A stretch of 64,000 nucleotides of DNA. Source: Kerstersia similis. GTDB taxonomy: Bacteria > Pseudomonadota > Gammaproteobacteria > Burkholderiales > Burkholderiaceae_B. Under the pieces are notes generated by a model. The model saw only the letters and a list, made by a program, of their open reading frames with translations, ran no database searches and had not been told where the DNA came from. Shown in pieces: positions 60,618-64,000 of this stretch. Position 1 is the first letter of the stretch. The number at the start of each line of letters is the position of its first letter. The DNA is taken from positions 39,755-103,754 of the forward strand of contig NZ_CBCSIQ010000014.1 of assembly GCF_965139615.1 (NCBI RefSeq), given 5' to 3'. Made by a program: the position numbers and the translations under genes.

Positions 60618-61763
60618 TTAACGCAGCAGCGACAGCACGGTTTGCGGAACCTGATTGGCTTGTGCCAGCACCGAAGTACCCGCTTGCTGCAGGATCTGCG
60701 CACGCGTCATGTTGGAGACCTCGACGGCGTAGTCGGCGTCTTCAATACGCGAACGGGCGGCCGACAGATTGTTTAGCGTGTTGTTCAGGTTGGCGATGGT
60801 GGACTGGAAGCGGTTTTGTACTGCACCAAGCTCGCCTCGCAGACTATCAACTTTTGCTAGTGCATCATCCAATGCCTTCAATGGTTTTGCTGTAGAAGTT
60901 AAACCAGCTTTAGCATCGGCCTCATAGGCTGCTTTGGCAGTTGCCGCTGCTTCAGCGTCAGCGAAGTTTATTGTCACTGTACCAGTCGTCGCATTGGGGG
61001 CGTCAGCAAGTTTGTACATGTTGCCGTCTTTATCTTTGACTGCGTAATTTGCGTACAAACCGGTTGTTGAGTTGTAGGCTCCGTAACCGTGAACCGTTGC
61101 ATTGGATGCTTCGCCGGGTGCCGTTGCAGTGATTCCAGTGCCACCGTCACTAGTTATGGCGATGTTTATAGATGCACTCTGTGCGACGGATCCATCTGCA
61201 GCAACGGCAGTAACATTTTTCAGCGGGCCGGAGAGGCCACTGACATTGAAGCCGTCAAGGTTCAATGTGGTGCTATTGATTTGTTTCAGATTAATCGTGA
61301 TCGTTTGAGCGTCGTGAGCGCCGACTTGTACGGTGAGCGCATTATCTTTCGCGAGAACATTGACGCCATTAAATTGGGTTTGTTCTGAGACACGATTGAT
61401 TTCTTCCAGGCGCAGGCCGATTTCATCCTGGATCGACTTTAGATCTGAGGCTGAATTCGAACCCGTCGAAGCCTGCACCGTCAGTTCGCGTACGCGTTGC
61501 AGGTTGTTATTGATTTCGTTCAGGGCGCCTTCCGTCGTCTGGGCGATGGAGATGCCGTCGTTGGCATTGCGCGACGCCTGGCTCAAGCCCTTGATGTTGG
61601 CGGTGAAGCGGTTGGCAATGGCCTGGCCTGCCGCGTCATCCTTGGCGCTGTTGATGCGCAGGCCGGACGACAGGCGTTCGATGGCCGTGCCCAGGGCATT
61701 TTGCGACTTGCTCAGGTTGTTCTGGGACACCAAAGCCAAGTAGTTGGTATTAATGACGGACAT
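60618..61763 (-). CDS. fliC: Flagellin
   Basis: Filament subunit of 381 residues. The conserved N-terminal D0/D1 (MSVINTNYLALVSQNNLSKS, then ERLSSGLRINSAKDDAAGQA) and C-terminal D1/D0 (ARSRIEDADYAVEVSNMTRA, then VPQTVLSLLR) are intact. The central surface region, about 160-300, is Ala/Thr/Asn-rich with lower GC than the ends, as expected for an antigenic, exchangeable domain. AGGAG lies seven bases before the ATG at 61763. Expected to be late-class, FliA-dependent; I cannot point to a clear sigma-28 promoter. Downstream of the fliT-fliK-flhB-like block on the same strand. Confidence 0.95.
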   Translation of the reverse strand: MSVINTNYLALVSQNNLSKSQNALGTAIERLSSGLRINSAKDDAAGQAIANRFTANIKGLSQASRNANDGISIAQTTEGALNEINNNLQRVRELTVQASTGSNSASDLKSIQDEIGLRLEEINRVSEQTQFNGVNVLAKDNALTVQVGAHDAQTITINLKQINSTTLNLDGFNVSGLSGPLKNVTAVAADGSVAQSASINIAITSDGGTGITATAPGEASNATVHGYGAYNSTTGLYANYAVKDKDGNMYKLADAPNATTGTVTINFADAEAAATAKAAYEADAKAGLTSTAKPLKALDDALAKVDSLRGELGAVQNRFQSTIANLNNTLNNLSAARSRIEDADYAVEVSNMTRAQILQQAGTSVLAQANQVPQTVLSLLR

Positions 61764-61815
61764 AGATGACTCCTGTGAGGGATAAGGCAGCAATGTCCTG
61801 CTGCCGGTTGACCAG

Positions 61816-61833
61816 GAAAACCCCGTCCGGGGT
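61816..61833 (-). terminator. Short hairpin with T-run between flhB-like gene and fliC
   Basis: On the minus strand ACCCC-GGAC-GGGGT is followed directly by TTTT, so it probably ends the fliT-fliK-flhB-like transcript upstream of fliC. Confidence 0.5.
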
Positions 61834-61894
61834 GGAATCCCGGCCCTTCACCAGCGGGTGCCGGGCGGGCCCTGTGTTTCCTGTACATCCGGGT

Positions 61895-62329
61895 TTACGG
61901 CTGCTGTCCGCCAGGATTTAGTGCGTGTGGGAAATTTATCTGCACATCTGTTGTCGGTGCGTCTGTGGTCCGCACATCTTGGGCCCGGATATTTTTGGCC
62001 TGCACCTCTTTGGTCTGTACCTCCGTGCCTTGCGGCTCTGCTAGCGCCGCGTTTGCGTCCAGCTGGTACAGCCAGGCCAGCAGCTCCGCGACAGCCAGGT
62101 AAAGGGCCGGCGGAATTTCTGCGTCCATGTCCACGCGCATCAGAAGTTCCACCAGTTCCGGGGATTCATGCACCGGCACGCCATGTTCCCTGGCAGTGCG
62201 GATGAGCGTATCTGCCATGGCGCCATAGCCCTTGGCGACTACACGCGGCGCGTTGTCCCGCTGGTCGTAGCGCAATACAGTCGCTCGGGCGCGGCGTGTG
62301 GCGGGGGGCGGCGTGTGGCGGGTGCTCAT
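61895..62329 (-). CDS. FlhB C-terminal-domain-like protein (FhlB/YlqH type)
   Basis: Cytoplasmic protein of 144 residues that resembles the autocleaved C-terminal domain of the flagellar export-gate protein FlhB, without membrane part. Core: ATVLRYDQRDNAPRVVAKGY, ADTLIRTAREHGVPVHESPE and ELLMRVDMDAEIPPALYLAV. The NPTH autocleavage motif is absent. Such stand-alone forms usually lie next to fliK, as here, and may act in the substrate-specificity switch. The last 40 residues are a degenerate pentapeptide repeat (TEVQT, KEVQA, KNIRA, QDVRT). Its ATG overlaps the fliK stop. Confidence 0.85.
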   Translation of the reverse strand: MSTRHTPPPATRRARATVLRYDQRDNAPRVVAKGYGAMADTLIRTAREHGVPVHESPELVELLMRVDMDAEIPPALYLAVAELLAWLYQLDANAALAEPQGTEVQTKEVQAKNIRAQDVRTTDAPTTDVQINFPHALNPGGQQP

Positions 62330-63588
62330 GCGTCATCCTGGTCGGGCGTTGCCGCCGTGGTGATTTGCATGGCTTGCAGCGCCAGGCCGGCGGCCGATAG
62401 TTGCTGTTGCAGGGCATGGCTGCCTTGGCGCAGGGTGTCGCCATGCAGCGCGCTTTCCAGATGCAGCGCGCATTGCTGTCCATGCAGGCTGATGGTGACG
62501 TCCACCGCGCCCAGCCTGGGCAATTGCAGGCGTAATCGGGTTTTCCAGGTGCCAGTGGTGGTCTCTTCCTGTTGGCCGTGTGCCTCGTTTTCAGGTGCCG
62601 GGCTGTCTTCTTCCGTGGCTGGCTGCGCTGCTGGCAAGTTGGCGATGGCGGCACGCTGGATGTCCCATTGCATCGGGGCGCCAGGCCAGGCTTCCCCCTT
62701 GGCTTGCCAGGTCTGGCTGGCCAGGACTTCCAGCTGCTGGCGCACCAGCATGGCGTGTTCCGGTGTCAGCGCGGCCGGGCTGTTGGGCGCCAGGCCTTGC
62801 GTGGCGCTGGCGGCTGGGCCGGATGATGCCGGGTGGGAGGGATGGCTGGCATGGGCCTCTGCCTGAGGCTGCTGCCGCAGCGTGTCGGCCGGCTGGCCGT
62901 CGAAGGCGACGCGGCCCAGTTGCGCTTCATAGAACATGCCACTTTGGTTGACGAGGCGCATCAGGTGCTGCGCCAGCAGCGCCACCAATGGCGAACTGGC
63001 GGACAGGCCATTCGGAAGCGCAGCCGATTTTGCCGCCGATTTTGCCGCCGATTTTGCCGTCGATTTTGCCGTCGATTGTGTGGCTGACTGTGCAGCCAAA
63101 AGTGGCGCCGCAGGCATGCCTGCGTTTTGTCCGGCGGCCAGGGTTGGGGCTGGCGGATGGCCGGTGGGGGTGGCATGCGGCAGGCCTTGGGGCAGGAGCC
63201 TGTCCGCCGCCGGCAGGAGCGGCTGGCGCAGGGTCAGGGCGGGCGGCGACTGCGGTAGTTGCTGCAGCAGGGCGAGAATGGTGCGGGCAGCTTGCCCGAG
63301 CGTGGTGGGAGATGAGGGGTAGTGCCGGTTGCCAGCCACGGTGCCAGGGCCGGATTGGCTGGCCGAGGGGTCGGCAGGCCCGGTCCGCCGTGAGGCGTGC
63401 CGGGCGGCCTGGGTGGCGTCTTCCGCCGTGCGGCCCGGCGCGCCAGGGTGGGCGGCCGTTTCCTGGCCAGGCCGTTCAGGCAAAGGGAAGGGCGCCGCGG
63501 CCGGGCGGGCGTACTTCGAGAGCGGCACGCCCAGCACGGCATCCAGCCGTTGCAGCAGCAGCGCATTGGGTGCTGCCGGACCGTTCAT
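62326..63588 (-). CDS. fliK: Flagellar hook-length control protein FliK-like
   Basis: Export-substrate ruler protein of 420 residues. The N-terminal two thirds are low-complexity, rich in Pro, Ala and Gln, with a KSAAKSAAKSAAKS repeat. The C-terminal Flg_hook domain at about 330-410 shows TRLRLQLPRLGAVDVTISLH, CALHLESALHGDTLRQG and LQQQLSAAGLALQAM, typical of FliK. The start at 63588 overlaps the fliT stop (ATGA). FliK measures the hook and switches export specificity through FlhB, so the adjoining FlhB-like gene is a sensible partner. Confidence 0.83.
   Translation of the reverse strand: MNGPAAPNALLLQRLDAVLGVPLSKYARPAAAPFPLPERPGQETAAHPGAPGRTAEDATQAARHASRRTGPADPSASQSGPGTVAGNRHYPSSPTTLGQAARTILALLQQLPQSPPALTLRQPLLPAADRLLPQGLPHATPTGHPPAPTLAAGQNAGMPAAPLLAAQSATQSTAKSTAKSAAKSAAKSAALPNGLSASSPLVALLAQHLMRLVNQSGMFYEAQLGRVAFDGQPADTLRQQPQAEAHASHPSHPASSGPAASATQGLAPNSPAALTPEHAMLVRQQLEVLASQTWQAKGEAWPGAPMQWDIQRAAIANLPAAQPATEEDSPAPENEAHGQQEETTTGTWKTRLRLQLPRLGAVDVTISLHGQQCALHLESALHGDTLRQGSHALQQQLSAAGLALQAMQITTAATPDQDDA
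63023..63082 (-). repeat. 12-bp tandem repeat, five copies, in fliK
   Basis: GCCGATTTTGCC (plus strand) occurs three times perfectly, then twice as GTCGATT variants. It encodes KSAA/KSTA repeats in the linker of FliK; unit length keeps the frame. Confidence 0.9.
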
Positions 63589-64000
63589 TTGAATTCCGCT
63601 TGCAGGGCGCCGTAGCTGCGATGCAGGCGTTGCGATTGGCGCGTGTGGTGGATGGCGGTTTGCCGCTGATTCAGTTCTTGTTGCGACAGCTGGCGGGCTG
63701 CCTGTTCCAGTGCCAGGGCTTCCTGCAGCTGCCGCTGGCATTCTGCCTGGAGGGCGGCAGGCAGGGTGGCCAGTGCGGCGCTGGGCCGTAGCCTTGCGCC
63801 GAGATTGGCGTACCGCTGGCCCTGGGCGATGAAATCGTCCCAGTGGCCGGCCTGCGCAGCCGCCAGCGCTTGCCTGGCGGCGTCCGTGAGCGCCAGACAG
63901 GTGGCCTGCCACGCTTGCCACTCTTGCCAATGGGCGGCGCCATCCTGCGCGCTGTTCTGGCGCGGTTCCGCCGTACCGCTGGCGGGGGGGGCATGGGGGG
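63585..64000 (-). CDS. fliT: FliT-like flagellar chaperone, 5' partial
   Basis: Partial gene of at least 138 codons open to the window edge, ending TGA at 63587-63585. Core features: ATCLALTDAARQALAAAQAG, HWDDFIAQGQRYANLGARL and the helical LALEQAARQLSQQELNQRQT, the FliT fold of helices that chaperones FliD and can inhibit FlhDC. The reading frame is conserved and overlaps the fliK start. The stretch before ATCLALTD (Pro-rich, HAPPASGT) has no Met, so the true start is outside or the N-terminus is longer than usual. Confidence 0.75.
   Translation of the reverse strand, partial: PHAPPASGTAEPRQNSAQDGAAHWQEWQAWQATCLALTDAARQALAAAQAGHWDDFIAQGQRYANLGARLRPSAALATLPAALQAECQRQLQEALALEQAARQLSQQELNQRQTAIHHTRQSQRLHRSYGALQAEFK

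Overview
The window is GC-rich, gene-dense chromosomal DNA. Its gene content suggests a motile betaproteobacterium of the order Burkholderiales, most likely an Alcaligenaceae (Bordetella/Achromobacter/Kerstersia-like) species. The genus is an inference; no ribosomal gene is present. Supporting content includes Liv and polar amino-acid ABC transporters, membrane PQQ glucose dehydrogenase, PchR-like iron control, a fliC/fliK/fliT block and a LivM-LivG fusion.

Layout. 0-5 kb: end of a branched-chain amino-acid transporter (livMG fusion, livF), an IclR regulator, a tyrosine-phosphatase-like protein, a DUF2789 protein and an EF-hand protein. 5-9 kb: siderophore ABC importer, with the binding protein and two permeases divergent from the ATPase across a Fur-like site. 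9-17 kb: GNAT, an aldo/keto reductase-thioredoxin-TonB receptor operon, Gcd and a TetR regulator. 17-21.4 kb: polar amino-acid ABC importer divergent from an RpiR-type regulator. 21.4-28 kb: a secreted ParB-fold lipoprotein behind a Pho-box-like promoter, an NTF2-like protein, a DUF2520 dehydrogenase, dGTPase and a FUSC exporter. 28-34 kb: a 1512-residue lipoprotein joining a phosphodiester glycosidase to a purple-acid-type phosphatase, followed by a LamG-like lipoprotein and tRNA-Gly(GCC).

34-47 kb: MscS, then an AT-rich island (about 36.4-40.2 kb) with two IS3-family elements and small ORFs, then kdpDE without kdpFABC, then a NarL-type two-component pair. 47-51 kb: 5'-nucleotidase lipoprotein (Pho-box-like promoter) and gamma-glutamyltransferase. 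51.5-60.4 kb: a Fur-type site, AraC/PchR-like regulator, TonB siderophore receptor and NtaA-like flavin monooxygenase, then LysR, carboxylesterase and MFS. 60.6-64 kb: fliC, an FlhB-C-terminal-like gene, fliK and partial fliT.

The most unusual observation is a set of three near-identical promoters around kdpDE. Each has two TTTA half-sites 11 bp apart, in the same orientation to its gene, with a -10-like hexamer 21 or 22 nt downstream. One drives kdpD. The other two each drive an unannotated 56-residue single-pass membrane protein. This looks like a KdpE regulon of small membrane proteins in a locus that lacks the Kdp pump. A second theme is extracellular phosphate scavenging by surface lipoproteins (5'-nucleotidase, ParB-fold protein, glycosidase-phosphatase fusion), two of which have Pho-box-like promoters.
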